Shown: piece after piece, positions 54,434 through 63,795 of the stretch
How positions within the stretch are numbered: position 1 is the first letter of the stretch
Layout of the letters: the number at the start of each line of letters is the position of its first letter
DNA from: Pseudomonas soli
GTDB lineage: Bacteria > Pseudomonadota > Gammaproteobacteria > Pseudomonadales > Pseudomonadaceae
Reading direction: 5' to 3'
Assembly (NCBI RefSeq): GCF_900110655.1
Contig: NZ_FOEQ01000016.1
Span: forward strand, 1-64,000
Length of the DNA: 64,000 nucleotides
Program-made: the position numbers and the translations under genes
The notes under the pieces: model-generated
The model's input: only the letters and a program-made list of their open reading frames with translations
Databases searched by the model: none
What the model was told of the DNA's origin: nothing

Positions 54434-55747
54434 ATGCAAGTTAAGCGTTTTTTTGCCGCCGATATGCGTCAGGCCATGAAGCTGGTCCGTGATGAGCTCG
54501 GCTCCGATGCCGCCATCATTGGCAACCGGCGCATTGCTGGCGGTGTCGAGCTGACGGCTGCGCTGGACTACAAGCTGTCCGCCCTGGCCCCGCGCGTGCC
54601 CAACGCAGAGCTCGAAGACGAGCTGCGCAAGACCCAGTCGCGCATCGTTACCGCCCAGGCCGAACTGACCGGGCGTGGCGATGCCGTCGAAGGCGGCAAC
54701 CGGCAATTGTTCGCCGGGCAGCCGCTGACCGCCTCGGAGCCGCTGATCGAGCAGCATGTCGATGAACCCGCGGTGGTTACCGCGCCGGCGTCGGCACCGG
54801 TTGATCCACGCCTGTTCGATGCCATGCGTTTCGAGCTGACCGGCTTGCGCGAGCTGCTTGAAGTCCAGCTCGGTTCGCTCGCCTGGAGCCAGCTGCAAGG
54901 CAGCAAGCCGCAGCAGGCCAACCTCTGGCGCCGGCTGCAGCGCCTTGGCCTTTCCGGTGGCCTGGCCCGCGAGCTGCTCGACCTCACCGCCGGCATCGAA
55001 GAACCACGTCATGCCTGGCGCATGGTCCTGGCGCACTTGGCGCGGATGATCGATGTGCCCGAGATCGAACCGATCGAAGAGGGCGGGGTGATCGCCATGG
55101 TCGGCCCCGCCGGCATGGGCAAGACCACCACGCTGGCCAAGCTCGCCGCGCGCTACGTGCTCAAGTACGGCGCGAACAACCTGGCGCTGGTGAGCATGGA
55201 CAGCTTCCGCATTGGCGCCCAGGAACAGCTCAAGACGCTGGGTCGCATCCTCAATGTGCCGGTCACCTACGTCGATCCGGGCGAGTCGCTGGCCCAGGCC
55301 CTGGAGCCGCTGCTGCGCAAGCGTGTGGTGCTGATCGACACTGCCGGCCTGCAGGCCAGTGATCCGGCGCTGCGCATGCAGCTCGAGACTCTGGCCGGGC
55401 GCGGCATCGCCGCGAAGAATTACCTGGTGCTGGCGACCACCAGCCAGAAGCAGGTGCTCACCGCCGCCTACCACAGCTACAAGCGCTGCGGCCTGGCCGG
55501 GTGCATCCTGACCAAGCTCGACGAAACGGCCTGCCTCGGCGAAGTGCTGAGCCTGGCCATCAGTCATGAATTGCCGGTGGCCTATCTGACCGATGGGCCG
55601 CGCATTCCCGACGACCTGCAGCTACCGCGCAAGCACCAGTTGGTAAGCCGCGCCGTCAGTGTGCAATTGCAGGAAGAGCCCAGCGACGAGGCCATGGCCG
55701 ACATGTTCGCTGATCTGTACCACAGCCCTGGCAAGCGCGCGGGTTGA
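54434..55747 (+). CDS. flhF: SRP-type GTPase FlhF (flagellar placement)
   Basis: FlhF brings the first flagellar components to the cell pole. The 437-residue product has a variable basic/linker N-terminus (MQVKRFFAADMRQAMKLVRD) and an SRP-type NG domain. The P-loop is GPAGMGKTTT (from residue 224), followed by VSMDSFRIGAQEQLKTLGRI, VVLIDTAGL and LTKLDETACLGEVLSLA, the G1-G5 elements. It acts with FleN, encoded 114 bases downstream. Confidence 0.97.
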   Translation: MQVKRFFAADMRQAMKLVRDELGSDAAIIGNRRIAGGVELTAALDYKLSALAPRVPNAELEDELRKTQSRIVTAQAELTGRGDAVEGGNRQLFAGQPLTASEPLIEQHVDEPAVVTAPASAPVDPRLFDAMRFELTGLRELLEVQLGSLAWSQLQGSKPQQANLWRRLQRLGLSGGLARELLDLTAGIEEPRHAWRMVLAHLARMIDVPEIEPIEEGGVIAMVGPAGMGKTTTLAKLAARYVLKYGANNLALVSMDSFRIGAQEQLKTLGRILNVPVTYVDPGESLAQALEPLLRKRVVLIDTAGLQASDPALRMQLETLAGRGIAAKNYLVLATTSQKQVLTAAYHSYKRCGLAGCILTKLDETACLGEVLSLAISHELPVAYLTDGPRIPDDLQLPRKHQLVSRAVSVQLQEEPSDEAMADMFADLYHSPGKRAG

Positions 55748-55861
55748 GGGTGAATACTGTGCAAAGTACCTACATCATGGGGTTGCCCGGCCGGACCGTG
55801 GCCTTGAATGTTCAGCCCCTCATGTGGCCTGGGTCCAAGCGAGACAAGGTAAAGAACAGAC

Positions 55862-56695
55862 ATGGGTAGCATGCATCCCGTACAGGTGATCGCCGTGACC
55901 GGTGGCAAAGGTGGCGTCGGCAAGACTAACGTTTCAGTGAACCTGTCCCTGGCGCTGGCCGAGCTCGGCCGCCGGGTGATGTTGCTGGACGCCGACCTGG
56001 GCCTGGCCAATGTCGACGTTCTGCTGGGGCTCACGCCCAAGCGCACCCTCGCCGACGTGATCGAAGGCCGCTGCGAGCTGCGCGATGTGCTGTTGCAAGG
56101 CCCGGGTGGTGTGCGCATCGTCCCGGCGGCCTCCGGCACGCAGAGCATGGTGCACCTGGCGCCCGCGCAACACGCCGGCCTGATCCAGGCCTTCAGCGAC
56201 ATCGGCGACAACCTCGATGTGCTGGTGATCGACACGGCTGCGGGTATCGGTGACTCGGTGGTCAGTTTCGTCCGCGCCGCCCAGGAAGTGTTGCTGGTGG
56301 TGTGCGACGAGCCGACCTCGATCACCGACGCCTACGCGCTGATCAAGCTGCTTAACCGCGATTACGGGATGAACCGGTTCCGTGTGCTGGCCAACATGGC
56401 CCAGAGCCCACAGGAAGGCCGCAACCTTTTCGCCAAGTTGACCAAGGTCACGGACCGCTTCCTCGACGTCGCCCTACAATACGTCGGTGCCGTGCCTTAC
56501 GACGAATGCGTGCGCAAGGCCGTGCAGAAGCAGCGGGCGGTCTATGAGGCCTTCCCTCGGTCCAAGTGTGCGCTGGCGTTCAAGGCCATCGCGCAGAAGG
56601 TCGACAGCTGGCCGCTGCCTGCCAACCCGCGTGGGCACCTGGAATTCTTTGTCGAGCGCCTGGTGCAGCCCACCAGTGCAGGGCCGGTGCTATGA
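55862..56695 (+). CDS. fleN: flagellar number regulator FleN (MinD/ParA-like ATPase, FlhG)
   Basis: FleN limits the number of flagella and is an antagonist of FleQ. The 277-residue product has the deviant Walker A KGGVGKT (residues 16-22), the segment LLDADLGLANVDVLLGL, and VLVIDTAAGIGDSVVSFVRA. The C-terminus would hold the membrane-targeting helix. Its stop overlaps the fliA start (ATGA), so FleN and FliA are translationally coupled. Confidence 0.97.
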   Translation: MGSMHPVQVIAVTGGKGGVGKTNVSVNLSLALAELGRRVMLLDADLGLANVDVLLGLTPKRTLADVIEGRCELRDVLLQGPGGVRIVPAASGTQSMVHLAPAQHAGLIQAFSDIGDNLDVLVIDTAAGIGDSVVSFVRAAQEVLLVVCDEPTSITDAYALIKLLNRDYGMNRFRVLANMAQSPQEGRNLFAKLTKVTDRFLDVALQYVGAVPYDECVRKAVQKQRAVYEAFPRSKCALAFKAIAQKVDSWPLPANPRGHLEFFVERLVQPTSAGPVL

Positions 56696-57432
56696 ACGCG
56701 AGCGGTTTCAAGATGTACAGCAAGGCCGCCAAGGACGCGCAGTACGAGCTGATCGAACGCTACGCGCCACTGGTCAAGCGTATCGCCTACCACCTGTTGG
56801 CGCGTCTGCCGGCCAACGTCCAGGTCGAGGATCTGATCCAGGCCGGGATGATCGGCTTGCTGGAAGTGGCCAACAAATACGATGCGAGCAAGGGTGCCAG
56901 TTTCGAAACCTACGCCGGTATTCGTATTCGCGGCGCCATGCTCGACGAGGTGCGCAAGGGCGATTGGGCGCCACGTTCGGTGCACCGCAACACGCGCATG
57001 GTCAGTGACGCGATCCGCTGTGTCGAAGCAAAGACTGGCCGCGACGCTAAAGATCACGAGGTTGCTGCCGAACTCCAATTGAGTCTCGATGATTACTACG
57101 GGATTTTGAATGACACCTTGGGCAGCCGCCTGTTCAGTTTCGACGACCTATTGCAGGACGGCGAACATGAAGGGCTGCACGAGGACGGAGCCAGCGGCCA
57201 GCTGGAGCCGGCGCGTGACCTGGAAGACGAGCGCTTCCAGGCTGCGCTGGCCGATGCGATCGCCAACCTGCCGGAGCGTGAACGCCTGGTCCTGGCGCTG
57301 TACTACGACGAAGAGCTGAACCTCAAGGAAATCGGTGAGGTGCTGGGGGTCAGCGAATCGCGTGTCAGCCAGTTGCACAGCCAGTGCGCCGCGCGTTTGC
57401 GCAGCCGCCTTGGGGAGTGGCGGGCACGTTGA
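56692..57432 (+). CDS. fliA: flagellar sigma factor FliA (sigma28)
   Basis: FliA directs RNA polymerase to late flagellar promoters, including the two found at 27693 and 30661. The 246-residue product has region 2 (LVKRIAYHLLARLPANVQVE, DLIQAGMIGLLEVANKYD, FETYAGIRIRGAMLDEVRKG), region 3, and region 4 (LKEIGEVLGVSESRVSQLHS). It starts within the fleN stop. The gene is followed by a GC-rich palindrome. Confidence 0.98.
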   Translation: MNASGFKMYSKAAKDAQYELIERYAPLVKRIAYHLLARLPANVQVEDLIQAGMIGLLEVANKYDASKGASFETYAGIRIRGAMLDEVRKGDWAPRSVHRNTRMVSDAIRCVEAKTGRDAKDHEVAAELQLSLDDYYGILNDTLGSRLFSFDDLLQDGEHEGLHEDGASGQLEPARDLEDERFQAALADAIANLPERERLVLALYYDEELNLKEIGEVLGVSESRVSQLHSQCAARLRSRLGEWRAR

Positions 57433-57482
57433 ACCCGGGTTCAGTGCAGTCGTTTTTTTTGTAGTGCCGAATTGATTGAGCG

Positions 57483-57502
57483 CGCGCTCGGCGCCGAGCG
57501 CG
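57483..57502. terminator. perfect GC-rich palindrome between fliA and cheY
   Basis: CGCGCTCGGCGCCGAGCGCG is a perfect 20-base palindrome followed by TTTAAG. With no unpaired loop bases it needs some melting to form a hairpin, but it may act as a weak terminator. No promoter for cheY could be recognised in the 93-base gap; one sigma28-like -10 (GCCGAATT, 57466) lacks a matching -35. Confidence 0.4.
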
Positions 57503-57525
57503 TTTAAGACTGCTTGGAGGTCTAA

Positions 57526-57912
57526 TTGAACAAAGACATGAAAATCCTCATCGTTGACGACTTTTCGACGATGCGGCGGATCATCAAGAACCTGTTGCGT
57601 GACCTGGGGTTCACCAACGTCAAGGAAGCTGATGACGGCAACACGGCACTGCCGATGCTCAACAGCGAGCCTTTTGACTTCCTGGTAACCGACTGGAACA
57701 TGCCGGGCATGACCGGTATCGACCTGCTGCGCGCGGTCCGTGCCGACGAGCGCCTCAAGCACCTGCCGGTACTGATGGTCACCGCGGAAGCCAAGCGCGA
57801 GCAGATCATCGAGGCGGCCCAGGCCGGCGTCAACGGCTACGTGGTCAAGCCTTTCACCGCCCTGGCGCTGAAAGAAAAGATCGAAAAGATCTTCGAACGC
57901 GTCAACGGCTGA
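57526..57912 (+). CDS. cheY: chemotaxis response regulator CheY
   Basis: Phosphorylated CheY binds the switch and reverses rotation. The single receiver domain has the acidic pair Asp11-Asp12, the phosphoacceptor Asp56 ([12 protein letters not shown]) and Lys108 (VKPF). Two starts compete. TTG at 57526 has GGAGG 5 bases upstream and gives 128 residues whose N-terminus ([12 protein letters not shown]) lines up with E. coli CheY. ATG at 57538 gives 124 residues but lies 17 bases from that site. I use the TTG. Confidence 0.95.
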   Translation: MNKDMKILIVDDFSTMRRIIKNLLRDLGFTNVKEADDGNTALPMLNSEPFDFLVTDWNMPGMTGIDLLRAVRADERLKHLPVLMVTAEAKREQIIEAAQAGVNGYVVKPFTALALKEKIEKIFERVNG

Positions 57913-57931
57913 GTCACGTCTGGGGGGCGCA

Positions 57932-58720
57932 ATGGAGTCAACCAACAACTCTTTGGGTGAGTTCGAATCAACCCTGAAGAAGCATGCCCAGGAGCTGGTC
58001 GAGAGCCTCGAGCGCGGCCGGTTCGGTGAGGCGGTGCAGCTGATCCACCAACTGAACCAGACCCGCGACCGCGGGCTGTACCAGGAAGTCGGCAAGCTCA
58101 CCCGCGAACTGCACAGTGCAATCGTCAACTTCCAGATCGACCCGGCCATGCCGCAGGCCGAGGAAGTGTCGCAGATTACCGATGCCGCCGAGCGCCTCTC
58201 CTACGTGGTCCGCCTCACCGAAGGTGCGGCCAACCGCACCATGGACCTGGCGGAGGCGTGTACCCCGGTGCTCAACGATCTTGCCAGCGAGGCGCAGAGC
58301 CTGTCCGCCGACTGGCAGCGCTTCATGCGCCGCGAGGTGGCAGCGCCGGAATTCCGTGAGCTGGTCAAGCGTGTGGACAGTTTCCTGACGCACAGTGCCG
58401 AAGGTAATCAGAAGGTCGCGGGCCATATCAACGATATCGTCCTGGCCCAGGATTATCAGGATCTCACCGGCCAGGTGATCAAACGGGTGACCACGCTGGT
58501 CACCGAAGTCGAAAGCAATCTGCTCAAGCTCGTGCTGATGGCAAGCCAGGTCGACCGCTTTGCCGGTATCGAACATGACCACCAGCAGCTGCGCGCTGAA
58601 AAAGATCAAGAAAAACATCCGACTCGGGGTGAAGGTCCGCAGATTCATGCCGATAAGCGTGAAGACGTCGTGTCCAGCCAGGACGATGTCGACGATCTGT
58701 TGTCCAGCCTGGGTTTTTAA
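57932..58720 (+). CDS. cheZ: CheY-phosphate phosphatase CheZ
   Basis: CheZ removes phosphate from CheY. The 262-residue product is a long helical protein with the catalytic region NDIVLAQDYQDLTGQVIKRV (about 168-187) and the C-terminal CheY-docking peptide SQDDVDDLLSSLGF (249-262), as in enteric CheZ. The linker before this peptide is charged and probably flexible. It lies 20 bases after cheY and 12 bases before cheA. Confidence 0.97.
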   Translation: MESTNNSLGEFESTLKKHAQELVESLERGRFGEAVQLIHQLNQTRDRGLYQEVGKLTRELHSAIVNFQIDPAMPQAEEVSQITDAAERLSYVVRLTEGAANRTMDLAEACTPVLNDLASEAQSLSADWQRFMRREVAAPEFRELVKRVDSFLTHSAEGNQKVAGHINDIVLAQDYQDLTGQVIKRVTTLVTEVESNLLKLVLMASQVDRFAGIEHDHQQLRAEKDQEKHPTRGEGPQIHADKREDVVSSQDDVDDLLSSLGF

Positions 58721-58732
58721 GGAGCACGTTTA

Positions 58733-60946
58733 ATGAGCTTCGGCGCCGATGAAGAAATCCTCCAGGATTTCCTGGTAGAAGCCGGCGAAATCCTCGAGCA
58801 ACTGTCCGAGCAATTGGTCGAGCTGGAAAGCCGGCCCGATGATGCGGACCTGCTCAACGCGATTTTCCGCGGTTTCCACACTGTAAAAGGGGGCGCCGGC
58901 TTCCTTCAGCTCAATGAGTTGGTGGAGTGCTGCCACATTGCCGAGAACGTGTTCGACATCCTGCGCAAAGGTGAGCGCCGGGTCGACGCGGAACTGATGG
59001 ACGTGGTGCTCGAAGCACTCGACACGGTCAACAGCATGTTTGGCCAGGTGCGCGAGCGCACCGACGTCACACCGGCCACCCGCGAGCTGCTGGCAGCGCT
59101 GTCGCGCCTGGCCGAGCCCGCTGGCGCCGAAGAACCGGCTCCGGTCGAGGTCGCCGTTGTCGCCGAAGTGCCGGCTGCCGAGCCCGACATCACCGACACC
59201 GAGTTCGAGCAACTGCTTGATTCGCTCGATGCGGTCAAGGCCGAGGCCCAGGTTCACGAGCAACTGCAGGGTGAACAGGTCAGCGCGGGTGGTGACGAGA
59301 TTACCGACGCCGAATTTGAGTCGTTGCTCGACCAGTTGCACGGCAAAGGCCAGTTTTCGCCAGATACCGCTGCCAGTGAGCCAGCGGCCGTTGCCCCTGC
59401 CAGTGATGAGATCACCGACGACGAATTCGAGTCGCTGCTCGATCAGTTGCACGGCAAGGGCACCTTCGCCGTCGACGCATTGCCTGGCGTCGCTGCGCCT
59501 GCAGCCAGTGAGGCCCCAGCGGCGGCCGACGAGAGCATCACCGAACACGAATTCGAGGCGCTGCTCGACCAGTTGCACGGCAAGGGCAAGTTTTCTGGCG
59601 AGGCGGTTGTTGCCGAGGCGCCAGCCGCCGCTGTTGCCGCACCTGTCGCGGCCAAGGCCGAAGCCAAGCCGGTTGCCAAGCCGGCGCCTGCCCCCGCTCC
59701 CGCGCCAGCCGCTGCCAAGCCTGCCGCTCCGGCCCGGGCGCCGGCGCCGGCCGCCGACAAGCATGGCGCCAGCGAGGCGGAGACCACCGTGCGGGTCGAC
59801 ACCGCGCGCCTGGACGAGATCATGAACATGGTCGGCGAACTGGTGCTGGTGCGTAACCGCCTGGTGCGCCTGGGGCTCAACAGCGGCGACGAGGCCATGT
59901 CCAAGGCCGTGTCCAACCTCGATGTGGTCACCGCCGACCTGCAGACCGCGGTCATGAAGACGCGCATGCAGCCAATCAAGAAGGTCTTCGGGCGGTTCCC
60001 GCGCCTGGTTCGCGACCTGGCTCGCCAGCTCAAGAAAGAGATCAACCTGGAGCTGGTCGGCGAAGAAACCGACCTGGACAAGAACCTGGTCGAGGCTCTG
60101 GCCGACCCGTTGGTGCACTTGGTGCGCAACGCCGTCGACCATGGCGTCGAGATGCCCGACGAGCGCGAGGCCTCCGGCAAGTCGCGCATGGGTCGGGTGG
60201 TGCTGTCCGCCGAGCAGGAAGGTGATCACATCCTGCTGTCGATTTCCGACGACGGCAAGGGCATGGACCCGAGCATCCTGCGCGCCAAGGCCGTGGAAAA
60301 GGGGCTGATGGACAAGGACGCGGCCGACCGCCTGAGCGAGTCGGACTGCTACAACCTGATCTTCGCCCCGGGCTTCTCGACCAAGACAGAGATCTCCGAC
60401 GTGTCCGGCCGCGGTGTCGGCATGGACGTGGTGAAGACCAAGATTTCCCAGCTCAACGGCTCGATCAACATCTTCTCGGCCAAGGGTCAGGGCTCGAAGA
60501 TCGTCATCAAGGTGCCGCTGACACTGGCGATCATGCCGACGCTGATGGTGATGCTGGCCAACCAGGCGTTCGCCTTCCCGCTGGTCAACGTCAACGAGAT
60601 CTTCCACCTCGACCTGTCGCGCACCAACGTGGTCGATGGCCAGGAAGTGGTGATCGTGCGCGACAAGGCGCTGCCACTGTTCTACCTCAAGCGCTGGCTG
60701 GTCCAGGACCACGAGCACGAAGAGCAGCACGAAGGTCATGTGGTGATCCTCTCGGTCGGCACCCAGCGCATCGGTTTCGTGGTCGACCAGTTGGTCGGCC
60801 AGGAAGAGGTGGTGATCAAGCCGTTGGGCAAGATGCTGCAGGGAACCCCGGGCATGTCCGGCGCGACCATCACCGGTGACGGCCGTATCGCGCTGATCCT
60901 CGACGTCCCGAGCATGCTCAAGCGTTACGCCGCCCGGCGTATTTGA
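58733..60946 (+). CDS. cheA: chemotaxis histidine kinase CheA
   Basis: CheA phosphorylates CheY and CheB on signals from chemoreceptors. The 737-residue product has the P1 Hpt domain with His49 (FHTVKGGAGF), a long linker (about 125-350), P3 dimerisation (TTVRVDTARLDEIMNMVGEL from 351), the P4 ATPase (VRNAVDHGVE, DDGKGMD, GRGVGMDVVK), and the P5 CheW-like domain at the end. The linker shows no globular P2 domain. It has four repeats of I-T-(D/E)-x-E-F-E-x-L-L-D-x-L at residues 153-165, 190-202, 227-239 and 269-281, three of them followed by HGKG, and then an Ala/Pro-rich stretch. Those repeats resemble the CheY-binding peptides of FliM and CheZ. Confidence 0.97.
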   Translation: MSFGADEEILQDFLVEAGEILEQLSEQLVELESRPDDADLLNAIFRGFHTVKGGAGFLQLNELVECCHIAENVFDILRKGERRVDAELMDVVLEALDTVNSMFGQVRERTDVTPATRELLAALSRLAEPAGAEEPAPVEVAVVAEVPAAEPDITDTEFEQLLDSLDAVKAEAQVHEQLQGEQVSAGGDEITDAEFESLLDQLHGKGQFSPDTAASEPAAVAPASDEITDDEFESLLDQLHGKGTFAVDALPGVAAPAASEAPAAADESITEHEFEALLDQLHGKGKFSGEAVVAEAPAAAVAAPVAAKAEAKPVAKPAPAPAPAPAAAKPAAPARAPAPAADKHGASEAETTVRVDTARLDEIMNMVGELVLVRNRLVRLGLNSGDEAMSKAVSNLDVVTADLQTAVMKTRMQPIKKVFGRFPRLVRDLARQLKKEINLELVGEETDLDKNLVEALADPLVHLVRNAVDHGVEMPDEREASGKSRMGRVVLSAEQEGDHILLSISDDGKGMDPSILRAKAVEKGLMDKDAADRLSESDCYNLIFAPGFSTKTEISDVSGRGVGMDVVKTKISQLNGSINIFSAKGQGSKIVIKVPLTLAIMPTLMVMLANQAFAFPLVNVNEIFHLDLSRTNVVDGQEVVIVRDKALPLFYLKRWLVQDHEHEEQHEGHVVILSVGTQRIGFVVDQLVGQEEVVIKPLGKMLQGTPGMSGATITGDGRIALILDVPSMLKRYAARRI

Positions 60947-60991
60947 TTTCGGTGGCGCGCCCAGGCGGGTGCGCCGCCTAACGGAGTGTTT

Positions 60992-62116
60992 ATGGCAGTC
61001 AAGGTCCTGGTGGTGGATGATTCCGGTTTCTTCCGCCGCCGTGTCTCGGAAATTCTCGCGTCCGACCCGACGATCCAGGTCGTGGGTACCGCGACCAACG
61101 GCAAGGAAGCGATCGACCAGGCGCTGGCGCTCAAGCCCGATGTCATTACCATGGACTATGAAATGCCCATGATGGACGGCATCACTGCGGTGCGTCACAT
61201 CATGCAGCGCTGCCCGACGCCGGTATTGATGTTCTCCTCGCTGACCCATGAAGGCGCCCGCGTCACCCTCGACGCCCTGGATGCCGGTGCGGTCGACTAC
61301 CTGCCGAAGAATTTCGAAGACATCTCGCGCAACCCGGAGAAGGTCAAGCAGATGCTCTGCGAGAAGGTCCACACCATCTCGCGCAGCAACCGACGTTTCA
61401 GTGCCTATTCGAGCCCGGCCCCAGCCGCCGCGCCTGCACCGGCCAGCAGCCAGGCTCCAGCCAGCAGCTTTGCCGGTACCGCGCCTGCGCGCACTGCCAC
61501 CCCGGCCCGCGCCGCAGCAACGGCTGCCACGCATTCGCCGGCACCCAAGCGTAAGCCGTACAAACTGGTTGCGATCGGCACCTCCACGGGCGGTCCGGTT
61601 GCGCTGCAGCGGGTGCTGACCCAACTGCCCGCCGGTTTCCCGGCGCCGATCGTGTTGATCCAGCACATGCCGGCGGCCTTCACCAAGGCCTTTGCCGAGC
61701 GCTTGGACAAACTGTGCAAGATCAATGTCAAAGAGGCCGAGGACGGTGACGTGCTGCGCCCGGGCCTGGCCCTGTTGGCCCCGGGTGGCAAGCAGATGAT
61801 GGTCGACGGCCGTGGCACGGTGAAGATCCTGCCGGGCGATGAACGCCTGAACTACAAACCCTGCGTGGATATCACCTTTGGTTCCGCTGCCAAGTCCTAC
61901 GGCGACAAGGTGCTCTCGGTGGTCCTCACCGGCATGGGCGCCGATGGCCGCGAAGGCGCGCGCCTGCTCAAGCAGGGTGGCAGCACCGTGTGGGCGCAGG
62001 ATGAAGCCAGCTGTGTGATCTATGGCATGCCCATGGCGATCGTCAAGGCCAACCTCGCCGACGCTGTCTACAGCCTTGACGAGATCGGCAAGCACTTGGT
62101 CGAGGCGTGCGTCTGA
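60992..62116 (+). CDS. cheB: chemoreceptor methylesterase CheB
   Basis: CheB removes methyl groups from chemoreceptors for adaptation. The 374-residue product has a receiver domain (Asp10, phosphoacceptor Asp55 in [12 protein letters not shown]), an Ala/Pro-rich linker (about 138-185), and the methylesterase domain with Ser198 (GTSTGGP), His225 (IQHMP) and Asp318 ([10 protein letters not shown]). The ATG at 60992 follows GGAGTG. The stop overlaps motC by one base. Confidence 0.97.
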   Translation: MAVKVLVVDDSGFFRRRVSEILASDPTIQVVGTATNGKEAIDQALALKPDVITMDYEMPMMDGITAVRHIMQRCPTPVLMFSSLTHEGARVTLDALDAGAVDYLPKNFEDISRNPEKVKQMLCEKVHTISRSNRRFSAYSSPAPAAAPAPASSQAPASSFAGTAPARTATPARAAATAATHSPAPKRKPYKLVAIGTSTGGPVALQRVLTQLPAGFPAPIVLIQHMPAAFTKAFAERLDKLCKINVKEAEDGDVLRPGLALLAPGGKQMMVDGRGTVKILPGDERLNYKPCVDITFGSAAKSYGDKVLSVVLTGMGADGREGARLLKQGGSTVWAQDEASCVIYGMPMAIVKANLADAVYSLDEIGKHLVEACV

Positions 62117-62856
62117 TGGATGTATTGAGCCTGATCGGCCTGATCCTCGCCTTTGTCGCCATCGTCGGCGGCAATTTCATGGAGGGCGGCCACGTCGGTG
62201 CGCTGATCAACGGCCCGGCGGCACTGATCGTGCTGGGCGGCACCCTGGCGGCGGCATTGCTGCAGTCGCCGCTGTCGTCGTTCAAACGTGCCCTGCAGAT
62301 CATCCGCTGGATTTTCTTCCCGCCACGGGTGGACCTGGCCGGCGGCATCGACCGGGTGGTGAACTGGAGCCTGACGGCGCGCAAGGAAGGCCTGCTGGGC
62401 CTGGAAGGCGTCGCCGATGCCGAGCCTGACCCCTATGCGCGCAAAGGCCTGCAGTTGCTGGTCGACGGTGCCGAGCCGGAAGCCATTCGCAGCATCCTCG
62501 AAGTCGATTTCTTGACCCAGGAGTCCCGTGACATCCAGGCTGCCAAGGTGTTCGAGAGCATGGGCGGCTACGCGCCGACCATCGGCATCATCGGTGCGGT
62601 CATGGGGCTGATCCATGTGATGGGCAACCTCGCCGATCCCTCGCAACTGGGCAACGGCATCGCCGTCGCCTTCGTCGCCACCATCTATGGCGTGGCCAGC
62701 GCCAACCTTATCCTGTTGCCGGTCGCCAACAAGCTCAAGGCCATCACCCTGCGCCAGTCGCGTTACCGCGAGATGCTGCTCGAAGGCCTGCTGTCGATTG
62801 CCGAAGGCGAGAACCCACGCTCGATCGAGCTGAAGCTGCAAGGCTTCATGGAGTAA
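62116..62856 (+). CDS. motC: flagellar stator protein MotC (MotA-like)
   Basis: MotC is the proton-channel subunit of the second stator pair in Pseudomonas. The 246-residue product has four hydrophobic segments and the MotA/ExbB family blocks (LSLIGLILAFVAIVGGNFME, APTIGIIGAVMGLIHVMGNL, ATIYGVASANLILLPVANKL). The start ATG shares a base with the cheB stop. motD follows after 3 bases. Confidence 0.96.
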   Translation: MDVLSLIGLILAFVAIVGGNFMEGGHVGALINGPAALIVLGGTLAAALLQSPLSSFKRALQIIRWIFFPPRVDLAGGIDRVVNWSLTARKEGLLGLEGVADAEPDPYARKGLQLLVDGAEPEAIRSILEVDFLTQESRDIQAAKVFESMGGYAPTIGIIGAVMGLIHVMGNLADPSQLGNGIAVAFVATIYGVASANLILLPVANKLKAITLRQSRYREMLLEGLLSIAEGENPRSIELKLQGFME

Positions 62857-62859
62857 GCC

Positions 62860-63717
62860 ATGGCACGCCGTCGCAAAGTCGAAGAGCACGAGAACCACGA
62901 ACGCTGGTTGGTCTCGTATGCCGACTTCATTACCCTGCTGTTCGCCTTCTTCGTGGTCATGTACTCGATTTCGTCGATCAACGAAGGCAAGTACAAGCAG
63001 ATCTCCCAGGCGCTGATCGGCGTGTTCAACGACCCCGAGCGCAGCATGAAACCGATCCCGATCGGCGATGAGCGCCCGCTGAGCGTCAAGCCGGCCGAAC
63101 CGTTGATCAAGGACAGCGAGCAGACCGACGCGGGCCTGGCGCAGACCAGCGCCGACCCGCTCAAGACCATCGCCGACGATATGCGTGACGCCTTCGGCGA
63201 CCTGATCAAGTCCAACCAGATGACCGTGCGCGGTAATGAATTGTGGGTGGAGATCGAGCTCAACTCCTCGCTGTTGTTCGCCAGCGCCGATGCCATGCCC
63301 AGTGATGTCGCATTCGAAATCATCGAGAAGGTGGCGAAGATCCTCAGGCCGTTCGCCAACCCGGTGCACGTCGAGGGTTTCACCGACAACCTGCCGATCC
63401 GTACCGCCCAGTATCCGACCAACTGGGAGCTGTCGTCGGCGCGGGCGGCGAGCATCGTCCGCTTGCTGGCCATGGAAGGGGTCAACCCGGCGCGCATGGC
63501 ATCGGTGGGGTATGGCGAGTACCAGCCGGTGGCCAGCAACGACACTGCCGACGGCCGCGCGCGCAACCGCCGGGTGGTGCTGGTGATCTCGCGTAACCTG
63601 GAAGTGCGCCGCAGCCTGACCGGCAGCGGCAGCGCCAACGCCACCCCGGACGCGGCGATGCGCCGGGCTGGCACACAAAGTGCACCAGCCTCGCCAGCAC
63701 CGACGACCGGGGGCTGA
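62860..63717 (+). CDS. motD: flagellar stator protein MotD (MotB-like)
   Basis: MotD anchors the stator to peptidoglycan. The 285-residue product has a single N-terminal membrane segment with the proton-carrying aspartate (WLVSYADFITLLFAFFVVMY; Asp in YADF) and an OmpA-like peptidoglycan-binding domain (HVEGFTDNLPI, SSARAASIVRLLAMEGVNPA, GRARNRRVVLVIS). It ends in a short Ala/Pro-rich tail. Confidence 0.96.
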   Translation: MARRRKVEEHENHERWLVSYADFITLLFAFFVVMYSISSINEGKYKQISQALIGVFNDPERSMKPIPIGDERPLSVKPAEPLIKDSEQTDAGLAQTSADPLKTIADDMRDAFGDLIKSNQMTVRGNELWVEIELNSSLLFASADAMPSDVAFEIIEKVAKILRPFANPVHVEGFTDNLPIRTAQYPTNWELSSARAASIVRLLAMEGVNPARMASVGYGEYQPVASNDTADGRARNRRVVLVISRNLEVRRSLTGSGSANATPDAAMRRAGTQSAPASPAPTTGG

Positions 63718-63795
63718 TTTCGTCAAATCCCCGTCACTGAACTTCACACCGTTCCCGGCAGGGCAGGCGGCCATACCGGGAGGAAGCAACGCACG

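Noticed and set aside
57447-57473. Sigma28 promoter before cheY (GCCGAATT)
   Set aside because: No TAAA is found 15 bases upstream and the -10 itself is poor.
58730-62095. Open frame of over 1100 codons antisense to cheA-cheB
   Set aside because: High-GC third positions of the real genes create long antisense frames. Its composition is rich in His, Gly, Arg and Asp with no recognisable domain, and cheA and cheB are certain.
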